A stretch of DNA of 45,484 nt from CAYSGL01 sp964520985 (lineage in GTDB: Bacteria; Pseudomonadota; Alphaproteobacteria; Micavibrionales; Micavibrionaceae): positions 1-45,484 of the forward strand of contig CAZFPB010000008.1 of the NCBI GenBank assembly GCA_964520985.1, read 5' to 3'. The notes beneath the pieces were generated by a model. That model worked only from the letters and a program-made list of their open reading frames with translations, made no database searches and was not told where the DNA came from. A program made the translations under genes and the position numbers. Shown piece after piece: positions 24,657 through 32,025 of the stretch; within the stretch, counting starts at the first letter, position 1, and every line of letters starts with the position of its first letter.

Positions 24657-25703
24657 TTAAGCGGTGTCTATCCAACCCAACGTGCCAAGATAGGCGTAAT
24701 AGAAGTTGCCGCCCGACGCGGTGGCGCGCGCATAGTATTGGCCGCTTGTGTTGGTCATTATGCCTTGGCCGCGCGTACCCATAGTCGCGGTTCCGGGGAC
24801 CATACCCGCCCACACCTGAACGCCCGTCGCGTTATAATCTTCGTCAATCGCGCGCATTCCCAAAGTGGGGTTGCCCGTGTTGGTTTGCGTCTGCCCGTTG
24901 ATAAGCGCGCGAACACGAATGCCCAGTGGCACGCGCGCCGTAAGCGTTACGTCGGTGCCGGCGACGCCGGTAAAGTCATAGGGCGCGTATTCGTTGGTGG
25001 GGAATTTCCACCGGAAATTGTTTTCGTCTTGGTAGAACAGTTGCCAATTTTTGCTGCCGTCGGTCAGCATGGACCAAGCACGTTGGAAAAGCGTAAAGCC
25101 GGCGGGCAACGTCGGCGCCGTTGGTGACAGCGAAAACAGATAGTCCACCGCGCCCGTAGTCGGGTTCTTAATCACATGCACGTGGTAGGTGGTATTGGCC
25201 GCGCCGCCCGTCGTGCCGGTGTCCAAGCCGCCGCCACCGGGTCCAGCGGTCCACGACGCCAACGATTTGTTGGACGCGGCGCCCACCATGCTTTCGGTGC
25301 CGGTGCTATCGGTAATCTGGCCGGCGGCGATGTTCAGAACGTTGGTGGCGTTGTTGGAAAGGGTAAAGCCCTTCTTGTAGCCGAACGGCGCCATCGCCGC
25401 GTTTAGCTGCGCCGCGCTAACGCTGCCCCACACCACCACCGGGTTGGTAAAGTTCACCAGCACGCCGGCGCCCGCCGACCCGGCTTCCACCGCCGCCGCG
25501 TTGCGCGTCATTTGCGTTCCGCTGGTGGAATAAATGCCCGTGCCAACTTCCCATTGCGACCCGCCGTCCCACGCGGTGTAGCTGTAGGCTTTGCCGTTCA
25601 CCGAAAAAGGCGCAAAGCCCGTCGGCGTGCTGGCAAAGGTGAAATTGCCCGTCGTCGGCGGCGTCGTCACCAACTGCTTTATGCGGTTTAGCAGCGTGGA
25701 CAT
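24657..25703 (-). CDS. Tail fibre / virion surface protein
   Basis: 348 residues from ATG 25703, chosen over ATG 25709 because AAGGGG is placed 7 bases before it. The N-terminal section LLNRIKQLVTTPPTTGNFTF, SVNGKAYSYTAWDGGSQWEVG and GTQMTRNAAAVEAG is a common phage-fibre attachment domain. The rest is Gly/Thr/Asn-rich and beta-like, ending in YYARATASGGNFYYAYLG. It begins just after a terminator, and could bind the host surface. Confidence 0.75.
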   Translation of the reverse strand: MSTLLNRIKQLVTTPPTTGNFTFASTPTGFAPFSVNGKAYSYTAWDGGSQWEVGTGIYSTSGTQMTRNAAAVEAGSAGAGVLVNFTNPVVVWGSVSAAQLNAAMAPFGYKKGFTLSNNATNVLNIAAGQITDSTGTESMVGAASNKSLASWTAGPGGGGLDTGTTGGAANTTYHVHVIKNPTTGAVDYLFSLSPTAPTLPAGFTLFQRAWSMLTDGSKNWQLFYQDENNFRWKFPTNEYAPYDFTGVAGTDVTLTARVPLGIRVRALINGQTQTNTGNPTLGMRAIDEDYNATGVQVWAGMVPGTATMGTRGQGIMTNTSGQYYARATASGGNFYYAYLGTLGWIDTA

Positions 25704-25720
25704 TTCCATTCCCCTTCAAA

Positions 25721-25767
25721 AACAAAAAGGCCGGGACGTGGCTATAGCTGCCATGCGCCCCGGCCTT
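25721..25767 (-). terminator. Intrinsic terminator between two fibre-type genes
   Basis: CCCGGCCTT at 25759-25767 and AAGGCCGGG at 25727-25735 form a 9-bp GC-rich stem; read on the minus strand the hairpin is followed by TTTTTGTT (25728-25721). It lies after the gene at 25798 and 18 bases before the fibre ATG, so it could lower expression of the whole downstream structural arm unless read through. Confidence 0.8.
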
Positions 25768-25797
25768 AAACTAGGCGCGGCTACAGTCTAGCCGGGC

Positions 25798-26229
25798 TTA
25801 GGTTTCGGTGATGGTGCTGCCCGTGGTCAACTGCGGCGTGACACCATTGGTAACGGCGATGGTGGGCGACAGCGGGCCGAAATAGAGAATTTGGCCGTTG
25901 CCGGTCGCGGCGATGCCCAGTGCGAAGAAGGTTTCGGTTTCCGACCCGCCCGTGGCCGTGGGGAACGTGGCCGCTGCGGCGAGGGTGGCGACGCCGCCCG
26001 ACACCGAAAAACCGCCGCTGGTGCGCGGAATCGAAACGCGCGCGTAGCTGGTGTAGGTGGCTTCGTTGGTCGTCTGGTTTCCGCCGACGCCGGGCGAGGC
26101 GGTATGCAGCGACAGGTAAAGCAGGGTAAGCGGCGCGGACGCCGCGTTGTCCGCGATATTGGCGATAGCGGTTGCGTTCAGCAACAACGCCAAAAGTTGG
26201 GTGTCAAGAGTGGTGGACTTCGCGGCCAT
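25798..26229 (-). CDS. Small tail-fibre-type structural protein
   Basis: 143 residues. MAAKSTTLDTQLLALLLNATAI, then YLSLHTASPGVGGNQTTNEA and a C-terminal NGVTPQLTTGSTITET form a pattern seen in many phage genomes as a short protein annotated as tail fibre, beta-rich and repeated in virions. It starts the first structural transcription unit before the terminator at 25721. Exact virion place unknown. Confidence 0.75.
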   Translation of the reverse strand: MAAKSTTLDTQLLALLLNATAIANIADNAASAPLTLLYLSLHTASPGVGGNQTTNEATYTSYARVSIPRTSGGFSVSGGVATLAAAATFPTATGGSETETFFALGIAATGNGQILYFGPLSPTIAVTNGVTPQLTTGSTITET

Positions 26230-26278
26230 GTTGCATCCCCTTCGGTGGCGCAGAAGCCGGGACGCTACACGGGAAGGG

Positions 26279-26626
26279 TTAGAGTTTCAACCCCAACGCT
26301 TCCAGCACCGCCGGCGCCACTTCCATACGGCTGGAAAGTGTCGGTTCGTCGCCCACTTCGGCCATGATCGGTTCGGCCAGTACGCCGATGGCGATAATCG
26401 TTCCGCCGGTGTCGGGCGCGCCCTCGCAAATGCCGATGGAAAAATGCGTGAGGCGCACGGGGTCGGCGCCGACCTTCGGAAATTTCAGGTCGCGGAATTT
26501 GCACACGCCACCGTTGCCGTTCTTCGCAAGGTCCGCATAGGCGCGGTTGTAGTCGCGGTAAGACGCTTCGTGCTGGCGCTGGTTGGTGTCGGGTTCGTCC
26601 GAATGCAAGGCAACGGAAACGCGCAT
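26279..26626 (-). CDS. Hypothetical protein of the structural arm
   Basis: 115 residues. The start MRVSVALHSDEPDTNQRQHEASYRDYNRAYA and the middle FSIGICEGAPDTGGTIIAIGVL look like a compact mixed fold. No family recognised. It lies between small unknown genes and the fibre-type gene at 25798, so a minor virion protein is possible. Confidence 0.65.
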   Translation of the reverse strand: MRVSVALHSDEPDTNQRQHEASYRDYNRAYADLAKNGNGGVCKFRDLKFPKVGADPVRLTHFSIGICEGAPDTGGTIIAIGVLAEPIMAEVGDEPTLSSRMEVAPAVLEALGLKL

Positions 26627-26632
26627 GGGGTT

Positions 26633-26737
26633 TTATCCTTCGTTGTCGGTGAACAGCATTAGCGCGACGACCAGTGCCACGCAAATTAAAAGCAATTGGC
26701 AGGGGGTGACGGCCACGACGCCCGGAGGCAAGTTCAT
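26633..26737 (-). CDS. 34-residue membrane peptide
   Basis: A short frame from ATG 26737 to TAA 26635-26633. It has GGGAG about 9 bases upstream, and its ATG overlaps the upstream stop as ATGA, the coupling used by most real genes here. The product (starting MNLPPGVVAVTPCQLL) has a single hydrophobic segment at about residues 13-29 and an acidic end. Such small peptides often act at the inner membrane; function unknown. Confidence 0.55.
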   Translation of the reverse strand: MNLPPGVVAVTPCQLLLICVALVVALMLFTDNEG

Positions 26738-26931
26738 AGGCGCGAACTCCCGCCGGCGACGTACGCCGATATCTCGAACGACAGCCGGTCGCAGCTATAG
26801 CCGACCACCGCGTGAAGCACCGCAAATTCTTCGTCCAGCGCGCACGCATCCGATAGGCGTTGAAGGCTGGCGCGGCGGTCCAACATTTCGTCCAACGTTT
26901 TGTCCGCCATCGGGTCGCGCTGCTTTCCCAT
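26734..26931 (-). CDS. Small hypothetical protein
   Basis: 65 residues from ATG 26931 (TGATG with the upstream stop; a GTG one codon earlier is possible). Acidic helical sequence with two Cys (DACALDEE and GYSCDRL). No family recognised. Coupled to genes on both sides in the leader part of the virion operon. Confidence 0.6.
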   Translation of the reverse strand: MGKQRDPMADKTLDEMLDRRASLQRLSDACALDEEFAVLHAVVGYSCDRLSFEISAYVAGGSSRL

Positions 26932-27242
26932 CACGCGGCGCCCCTCGCCTCGCGTAACTTCCGCTGCGCCTCACGCATAAGCACGCCCATTTCGTCCATG
27001 CTGGCGTTGGTGATGGCTTCGGGCGTGGTGGAAAGTTCGGCGGCTATCTGGTGAATGGTGCCACCCTGCCAACCACGCACGAACATAAGCACCACGGAAT
27101 TGGGAACGGTGAAGCCGCGCCGCGCGTCCTTCACGACCTGTTCGGCGCTGGCCATCTGGCACGACTTCGCCATGTAACAGACTTGCGGGGCGATGCACCG
27201 GCGTTCGCCGTGTTCTTCGGACGGTGGGCAAAGAAGCGACAT
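26931..27242 (-). CDS. Small Cys-rich, HTH-like protein
   Basis: 103 residues. The first third has four Cys (positions 5, 16, 22 and 28) that could bind a metal. The second half, GGTIHQIAAELSTTPEAITN, has the helix-turn-helix spacing of DNA-binding proteins. It is the first gene after a promoter-type site at 27461-27482 and a hairpin leader, a place suited to a late regulator. Ribosome site AAAGGG. Function is inferred. Confidence 0.6.
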   Translation of the reverse strand: MSLLCPPSEEHGERRCIAPQVCYMAKSCQMASAEQVVKDARRGFTVPNSVVLMFVRGWQGGTIHQIAAELSTTPEAITNASMDEMGVLMREAQRKLREARGAA

Positions 27243-27265
27243 TGGAATTTCCCTTTAAGACCGTC

Positions 27266-27300
27266 GGGCGGCGTTCGGTAAACGAACCGTAGCGCCGCCC
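27266..27300 (-). other. Leader hairpin before the first structural-arm gene
   Basis: GGGCGGCG (27266-27273) pairs with CGCCGCCC (27293-27300), and the loop contains a further CGGT/ACCG pairing. It ends about 24 bases before the start at 27242. No T tract follows, so an RNA-stabilising or attenuating structure is more likely than a terminator. Confidence 0.5.
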
Positions 27301-27460
27301 TCCGGGGCTTGGCATTCCGTTTTCGGCGTTGGGTGTTGCCACGTTCGCAACCTTACCGCCATCTGGCCCGGACGGTGCTTTTCCCTCCGGTTTTCCCCCG
27401 CCAGCAATCAAGCAAGACGCCTTATGGGGTTCTAAACGCTAACCGTCGCCACCCTTAAGG

Positions 27461-27482
27461 CTTATTGCCTGTACCGTCAATA
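27461..27482 (-). promoter_or_regulatory. Conserved promoter/operator site A
   Basis: Minus-strand TTGAC-N5-AGGCAATA with TAAGGG about 17 bases after TTGACG. It lies just after the terL stop and points at the structural arm. It shares the invariant parts with sites at 30780, 36752, 38923 and 41740, and its outer bases form an inverted TATTG-N10-CAATA. Confidence 0.65.
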
Positions 27483-27483
27483 G

Positions 27484-29145
27484 CTAGAAGAAGCTGGCCG
27501 CAGCCTTGGCGACCGGGGCGCGAAGCATCATCACGGCGTCGGCCATGTTGGGCGACCGGGCGCCGTTGGGCATTTTATCCACCAGCAATTTGCCGGCGCT
27601 GTTCGGGGGCGCCCATTGCGGCTGGGAAAGTTCGAGGCAAAGCCGCGACAGTTCGGGGATGGCCGACGACAGCGAAATGATGGCGTCCGGGTCGTACTCG
27701 CCCGGCTTCAACTCGCCCGTAACGGCACGGTGGGTTATCTGCACCGCGACACGCAACGACCACCAGCTTTGTGCCTTGTGGTTGGCGAACATATCTTCGT
27801 TGGTGCGTTCCTTGCCGTCCGTCTTCTGGCCAAGCGGTGAAGCGTTGGGAATTGGCCGCGTCGGGTTCACAATTTCGCCGCTGCCCCGGAACGCTTCGAC
27901 TTCGATTGCCTTCCGCCCGGCCAGAATGCGCCGTTCGTTCACCACGCGCGCGTCGCCGCGCACGCCGGCGCCCATGCCGTCCGCGTCGTAGCGGTATCGG
28001 TCGGCGCCTTGAAGGTCCGCGTATTGGTGCGCCTTTTCGACGGTCTTAAAGATATCGCCGCCAACGCCCGACCACGCCGTAACGAAGTCCACCAACACGC
28101 CGTAGCCACCAGCGAAGGCGTTAAGGTCTATCCCTTCGTCCGCCACGTCCAAGGCGCCACGACGCGCGCCCGTCGGTCGAATGCCAAGCTTCACGTGCGC
28201 GTCTACGCACGACTTCACCCACGCCGACGGGATGATGATGTTTTCCACCGACGCGCCGGCGTTCATGTCAATTTCGGACGCCACCACCGCCGCCGGCAGT
28301 TCCGCCGACTTCTTCGCGTACCATTCGTCGTCTTTGCGCGGGTCGTCGCGCCAATGGAAAATGAACGGCTTTATCTTGCCGTCGGTGCAGCGGCGATAGA
28401 AGGGGTTGTTCGTGCCGTTGTAGCTGGAAATGTCGTGCCGGTTGTTGGTCGTCATGGACAACGACGCTTCGATGCCCTCCGGGCGCGCCAAGAAGGCGCT
28501 TTCGTCCACGAAGTAAATTCCGGTGCGGTTGCCGCGTCCGATATTGTCGCCGGCTTCGCCAGTTATGACGCTACCCGATAGCGGGAAGCTTACGCGCATA
28601 TGCGGGGCGTCGCGGTCGCCACGGAAGCCGGCGCGAAATTCCACAGGAAGATGCGCCAAGAACATGCGCGCTTTGTAGAACAGCGACTTCGGGTCGTCCT
28701 TCTTGTCCACGTAGTCTTCTAGGCGCGATCCGAAACCGATGGTCATTCCTTCGTGGAAAATACAAAGCGTGTCGGACAGCGCGACCGCGCACCACGACAA
28801 GCCAACTTCGCGCGACTTGGGCGTGGCCGCCGGTTCGCGTGCGCGCCATTTGTCCACGGCATAGCGCACCCATTCTTCTTGTTTCGGGTAAAGCAGAAAC
28901 GGCATTAGCGGGGGCAAGCCCACTTCGACGTTGCGCGGGTCTAGCGTGCATCCCCAGTCGTTTATAAAATCCACCGGGTTGTCGGCGTAATAGCTGAACA
29001 GGTTTTGAAGCGTCGGACTATCGGCCAACCCTTCTTCTTTTTCCTTGGCGACCGCCGCGCGGATTCGCTGCAAGCGTTCGAGGCGCCACGCGAAGACCTT
29101 TTGAAAGTCCGGGTTCTTCCAGTCGTATTCGAACGGGAGGGCCAT
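27484..29145 (-). CDS. Terminase large subunit
   Basis: 553 residues from ATG 29145, overlapping the small-subunit stop as TAATG. Walker A-type loop KSREVGLSW at residues 110-118 (a usual deviant form), Walker B GIYFVDES at 209-216 with the catalytic Glu, and a nuclease-type C-terminal domain with DVADEG (around residue 346) and YDADGMG (around 400) Asp residues. The motor translocates DNA through the DUF1073 portal and cuts it. The first promoter-like site of the virion arm follows its stop. Confidence 0.92.
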   Translation of the reverse strand: MALPFEYDWKNPDFQKVFAWRLERLQRIRAAVAKEKEEGLADSPTLQNLFSYYADNPVDFINDWGCTLDPRNVEVGLPPLMPFLLYPKQEEWVRYAVDKWRAREPAATPKSREVGLSWCAVALSDTLCIFHEGMTIGFGSRLEDYVDKKDDPKSLFYKARMFLAHLPVEFRAGFRGDRDAPHMRVSFPLSGSVITGEAGDNIGRGNRTGIYFVDESAFLARPEGIEASLSMTTNNRHDISSYNGTNNPFYRRCTDGKIKPFIFHWRDDPRKDDEWYAKKSAELPAAVVASEIDMNAGASVENIIIPSAWVKSCVDAHVKLGIRPTGARRGALDVADEGIDLNAFAGGYGVLVDFVTAWSGVGGDIFKTVEKAHQYADLQGADRYRYDADGMGAGVRGDARVVNERRILAGRKAIEVEAFRGSGEIVNPTRPIPNASPLGQKTDGKERTNEDMFANHKAQSWWSLRVAVQITHRAVTGELKPGEYDPDAIISLSSAIPELSRLCLELSQPQWAPPNSAGKLLVDKMPNGARSPNMADAVMMLRAPVAKAAASFF

Positions 29146-29897
29146 TAGCCCATGACGCTGCGATAGAACTTTGCGGCTTCGGCGGCGGACACCTTGCCCG
29201 TAAAGTTGAAGTTGAACGACGCCGGCGGCTTGTTCTTGTCGTCGCCGCCGATGCCCAGCGCCTTCGCCAGATTGACCATGGCCGCGTCGCGGTCCAGCAA
29301 CTTCACTTCGATTCCATCGCGCGTCTGTTTCACGCCGTTGTAAATCAGCTTCGCCGCGCCTTCCAATTTGCGCGTGTCGGCCAGCACCACGACCGTAAGG
29401 CCGTCGCCGCGACACGTCGTGCATTCCGCGACCGGCGGCAAGGTGTGGTTGAAGCCGACGCCGCCGGCGCTGGTAGGCAACTCCGGTTCGCGCTTGTCAA
29501 TCTTAGCCGCCTTAAGTTCATTGGCGACGGCGCGCATCCATTCCGCTTCGTCCTTCCACTGGTATTCGAAGCCGACGCCGTAGCAATGACGACAGCACCG
29601 GCGCTGCGCTTGGATAAGTTCGCCCACGTCGGCGGTGGCGATGGCGTACCAGTGGCGCAGCACTTCGGCTTGCGAGATTTCGAAACGGTCGGCAACCTTC
29701 GCCCTTAGACGGGCGATTTCCGCCTGAACGTGCGGACGCGCCAACACGGTGGACGCCATGGTGGAAACGGTCGAAGGCTTTGAATTTTCGACCTTATACG
29801 CAAGGCGATAAGCCTTGGTCGCATCGCCACCAGCTTCGCCAAGGTAAGCCATAGCGAAATTGGCTTCGTTCACCGTCAATTTTGTTTCTTTCGTCAT
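29145..29897 (-). CDS. Terminase small subunit
   Basis: 250 residues from ATG 29897 (a TTG at 29924 would add nine residues; no strong ribosome site marks either). The N-terminal helix-turn-helix region (LTVNEANFAMAYLGEAGGDATKAYRLAY) is the DNA-recognition part of Terminase_2-type subunits. A CCRHCYG and CTTCRGDG pair in the middle probably binds zinc, a feature of one terS subgroup. It recognises the packaging site and loads the large subunit encoded next. Confidence 0.85.
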   Translation of the reverse strand: MTKETKLTVNEANFAMAYLGEAGGDATKAYRLAYKVENSKPSTVSTMASTVLARPHVQAEIARLRAKVADRFEISQAEVLRHWYAIATADVGELIQAQRRCCRHCYGVGFEYQWKDEAEWMRAVANELKAAKIDKREPELPTSAGGVGFNHTLPPVAECTTCRGDGLTVVVLADTRKLEGAAKLIYNGVKQTRDGIEVKLLDRDAAMVNLAKALGIGGDDKNKPPASFNFNFTGKVSAAEAAKFYRSVMG

Positions 29898-30074
29898 GCC
29901 CAAGGTATCGGCCACGCCGTCCAAGTCGTCAAGACACCACCGAATTGGCCCGTTGGAATTATCCGGGCCTAGACCGGGGAAAGCTTCGTTCGTAATAAAA
30001 ACAGTAAGTTACCTTTCTTTGTCCCATAACTCTTAAAAACTAAATTGGTAACTGGGAAAAGATATAGGTTTAAG

Positions 30075-30102
30075 ACACGTAACGCCGTCATATCTTACGT
30101 GT
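30075..30102. promoter_or_regulatory. Inverted repeat ACACGTAA-N12-TTACGTGT
   Basis: Perfect 8-bp arms at 30075-30082 and 30095-30102, flanked by AAGATAT before and ATATCTT after, so the symmetry extends outwards. Located in the divergent AT-rich region; an operator for a dimeric regulator or an origin element are both plausible. Confidence 0.6.
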
Positions 30103-30151
30103 ATATCTTTCGTAGCGTCTAAGCCGAACCGATACGGGCGTGGGAAAAGTT

Positions 30152-30181
30152 TTGACAAGCCATTGGTTTTAAGTGTATCTA
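30152..30181 (+). promoter_or_regulatory. Sigma-70-type promoter for the early arm
   Basis: TTGACA (30152-30157), an 18-base spacer and TATCTA (30176-30181), about 43 bases before the first plus-strand gene. The -35 is a perfect consensus; the -10 is weak. Probably read by host RNA polymerase right after infection. Confidence 0.5.
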
Positions 30182-30224
30182 AGTTTGACCCGTAGCCACG
30201 ACCCCACCAAAAGGCTAAGAAGAT

Positions 30225-30491
30225 ATGACGCAACCCGTCTTACCCCCAGCGCCAGCGCCCAACCAAGTGTGGCGTGCCGACGACGAAATGCGCGGCGGCA
30301 AATTTCATCCCCGCTTCGTCCGGGTCGTCGTTGCCGATGCCTTTTGGGCCAAAATTCAGCGGTGCGATGCCGGCGGCGCAGCGATCCGAACGCCCGGCGA
30401 CCGACTGCCCCCGCTGCGCCGCGTGAAGGTCGCGCGCTTCCATGGTGGCAAAGGCGGCTACCGTTTCCATGGCGCTGCGGTGTTCGCATGA
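30225..30491 (+). CDS. First early protein, hypothetical
   Basis: 88 residues; ribosome site AAGAAG a few bases before the ATG. The middle PAPNQVWRADDEMRGG resembles the start of small phage proteins with a QVW motif (DUF6354-like), and the rest is basic. First gene of the early arm after the divergent control region, a common position for host-takeover proteins; function unknown. Confidence 0.6.
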   Translation: MTQPVLPPAPAPNQVWRADDEMRGGKFHPRFVRVVVADAFWAKIQRCDAGGAAIRTPGDRLPPLRRVKVARFHGGKGGYRFHGAAVFA

Positions 30492-30757
30492 CGACACGCA
30501 GCGACGCGAAGGCCGGCGGCCTAAAGCGGTATTGGACCGGGATAGAGTGCAAGAACGGCCATAAGGCGCTGCGCTTCACCAGCACCGGCGCGTGCATGGC
30601 GTGCCTGTCCGCCCACCGCCGCGTCCGCCGTGGCAAGATGCAGAACGCCCAAGCCGCCGGGCTGGTGCTGGTGTCGGTGAAAGCCCACCGTGACGACCGG
30701 GCCGCGCTGGAAGCCTATGCGGCTGCGCTGGTGATGGCGCGTCGGCTTTCGGGCTAG
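30488..30757 (+). CDS. Zinc-ribbon-type small protein
   Basis: 89 residues, start ATGA-overlapped with the gene before. The motif CKNGH-x11-CMACLSAH is typical of the treble-clef/zinc part of HNH-type phage proteins, but no HNH catalytic residues follow, so it may be only a DNA-binding protein. A basic helix then ends the protein. Confidence 0.65.
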   Translation: MTTRSDAKAGGLKRYWTGIECKNGHKALRFTSTGACMACLSAHRRVRRGKMQNAQAAGLVLVSVKAHRDDRAALEAYAAALVMARRLSG

Positions 30758-30779
30758 GAAAACCGCCCAAAATCTCTTG

Positions 30780-30809
30780 TTGACGGTATAGGCAATAAGG
30801 GCGTATAAG
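30780..30809 (+). promoter_or_regulatory. Conserved promoter/operator site B
   Basis: TTGACGGTATAGGCAATA at 30780-30797, then TATAAG at 30804-30809 (18 bases after TTGACG): the best -10 in the set. It precedes the gene at 30858 by about 50 bases. Same core as sites at 27461, 36752, 38923 and 41740. Confidence 0.75.
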
Positions 30810-30857
30810 ATTCGGGTAGCCGGCGCCTCGCGGTCTTTCAGGGGCGGAAACAAAGCC

Positions 30858-31565
30858 ATGACGAAGAAAGCCGACCACGCCGCCCGCGTCGAAGCCAACA
30901 AGCGGGCCGCCTATCTGGCGAAGGTCCAACGCCTTACCGGTTTCGCCGGGGGCCGCATCACCATAGAAGAAACCAACACCGCCATGGACGCCGGCAAAGA
31001 AGCCGACGCCTTCGCCGCCGAAGTTGCGGGCCGCCATCCGGTCGGCGCTGCCATCTTCCCGTTGAAGGTGGAAGCCATCGAAGCGGCCACGAAGGCGGCG
31101 AACGAAGCCATCGAAAAAGTGCGCGCCGCACTGGAAGCCGCCGGGTGGAATTTGGACCTTGTGGCGCCCTATCCGAAGTCGTGGGGCGCGGCGCCCGATG
31201 CCTACAAGCGCGCCTTGGCCCGTCACAACCACTTCGCCAATATCACCCGCAGCGTTTCCGGGTCGCGCCGCAGCGGCGAACCCGACATTCGCGTGATGGA
31301 CGAAAAGCTTTGCGCCCGCCGCGTGCGCCAGTGGGAAGAAGCCGCCGCCTTCCAGTATGACACTTTTATCTGCAAGCTGGTTTCTAAAATCGGCCAGTGC
31401 GACACGGCCAAGCTTACCGGTTCGCACGTGTGGGGCTTTTCGGTTCTTACCGTCACCAAGGGCGCCGTGGTCGAACTCTGGAAGACGCAGCAAATTGTGA
31501 ACGTGTCGAAGCTGGGCCTTTATTTCCCCCAGTGGCCCACGCGCCTTCTGAAAGGGGGTGCGTGA
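30858..31565 (+). CDS. Hypothetical early protein
   Basis: 235 residues, first gene after promoter site B. Helical and Ala-rich N-terminal half, a basic patch (ITRSVSGSRRSGEPDIRV), and a compact C-terminal half with FQYDTFICKLVSKIGQCD and VWGFSVLTVTKG. Similar unknown proteins occur in early regions of other phages, as far as I recall. No catalytic motif recognised. Its TGA overlaps the next ATG. Confidence 0.65.
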   Translation: MTKKADHAARVEANKRAAYLAKVQRLTGFAGGRITIEETNTAMDAGKEADAFAAEVAGRHPVGAAIFPLKVEAIEAATKAANEAIEKVRAALEAAGWNLDLVAPYPKSWGAAPDAYKRALARHNHFANITRSVSGSRRSGEPDIRVMDEKLCARRVRQWEEAAAFQYDTFICKLVSKIGQCDTAKLTGSHVWGFSVLTVTKGAVVELWKTQQIVNVSKLGLYFPQWPTRLLKGGA

Positions 31566-31798
31566 TGGCACTGTCCGACAACGACCGTAAAACAATCGCC
31601 GGCGTCTGCGCTTCGTTGCGCGGTCGCCCCACCACCAGCCCGGAAGTGGTCGCCGCCCTTCAAGGCCCGGCGCGCATCTTTCTGGAAACCTACGTTATCG
31701 GCCCGCTGGAAATGATGGCGGCACCCGACCGCACGGTAGCCGACATTAAGTGCGCGCTTTCCATGTCGCTTTATAAGCCGGGGGACGAACTGCAATGA
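31565..31798 (+). CDS. Small hypothetical early protein
   Basis: 77 residues, start in TGATG with the preceding gene. Predicted helical (DNDRKTIAGVCASLR, EVVAALQGPARIFLE). No family recognised. Part of a tightly coupled run of small genes. Confidence 0.6.
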   Translation: MALSDNDRKTIAGVCASLRGRPTTSPEVVAALQGPARIFLETYVIGPLEMMAAPDRTVADIKCALSMSLYKPGDELQ

Positions 31799-32025
31799 AC
31801 GCCGCACGACGCAAGGAACTGGAAAAAGCCCGCGTGCTGATAGCCGAAGCGCGCGACATAATTTCCACCGCCGCCGAAGAAGAACGCGACTACTACGACA
31901 ACATGCCGGAAAACATGCAAAGCGGCGACAAGGGGAATAGGGCCGACGAAGCCGCCACCGCACTGGAAGAAGTGGACGGCGAACTAGACGAACTCTTGGG
32001 CAAGATAGAGGAATGCGAAGCATGA
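31795..32025 (+). CDS. Small acidic coiled-coil protein
   Basis: 76 residues, ATGA overlap. Rich in Glu, Asp, Arg and Ala with heptad-like spacing (ALEEVDGELDELLGKIEECE). A strongly acidic helical protein may mimic DNA or pair with a partner; function unknown. Confidence 0.6.
   Translation: MNAARRKELEKARVLIAEARDIISTAAEEERDYYDNMPENMQSGDKGNRADEAATALEEVDGELDELLGKIEECEA

Larger units (their letters stand above)
27243..27483 (-). promoter_or_regulatory. Leader region between terL and the virion genes
   Basis: 241 bases without a supported gene. It contains a promoter-like site at 27461-27482, a Pro-codon-like C/G-rich middle, and a strong hairpin near the first gene (27266-27300). I read it as a long untranslated leader for the structural arm. 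A TTG-started frame runs through it, but lacks a ribosome site and ends inside the next gene. Confidence 0.5.
29898..30224. other. AT-rich divergent region, candidate origin/control region
   Basis: 327 bases with no supported gene, between the two divergent arms. Clearly richer in A/T than the rest of the genome. Contains the dyad at 30075-30102 and a TTGACA-type promoter at 30152-30181. It has no clear DnaA-box cluster by eye. Best read as the central switch of transcription and possibly the replication origin. Confidence 0.55.

Noticed and set aside
23382..25127. 581-codon plus-strand frame opposite the repeat protein
   Set aside because: Repetitive only because the real minus-strand gene is repetitive; highly Arg/Gly-rich and crosses two real genes.
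26971..27411. Frame through the leader region from a TTG at 27411
   Set aside because: No ribosome site, a rare start codon, and it ends inside the next gene in another frame; the region is better explained as an untranslated leader.
30576..31595. 339-codon minus-strand frame across early genes and promoter site B
   Set aside because: It is antisense to three coupled genes and to a promoter-like site; Gly/Arg/His-rich without any family pattern.
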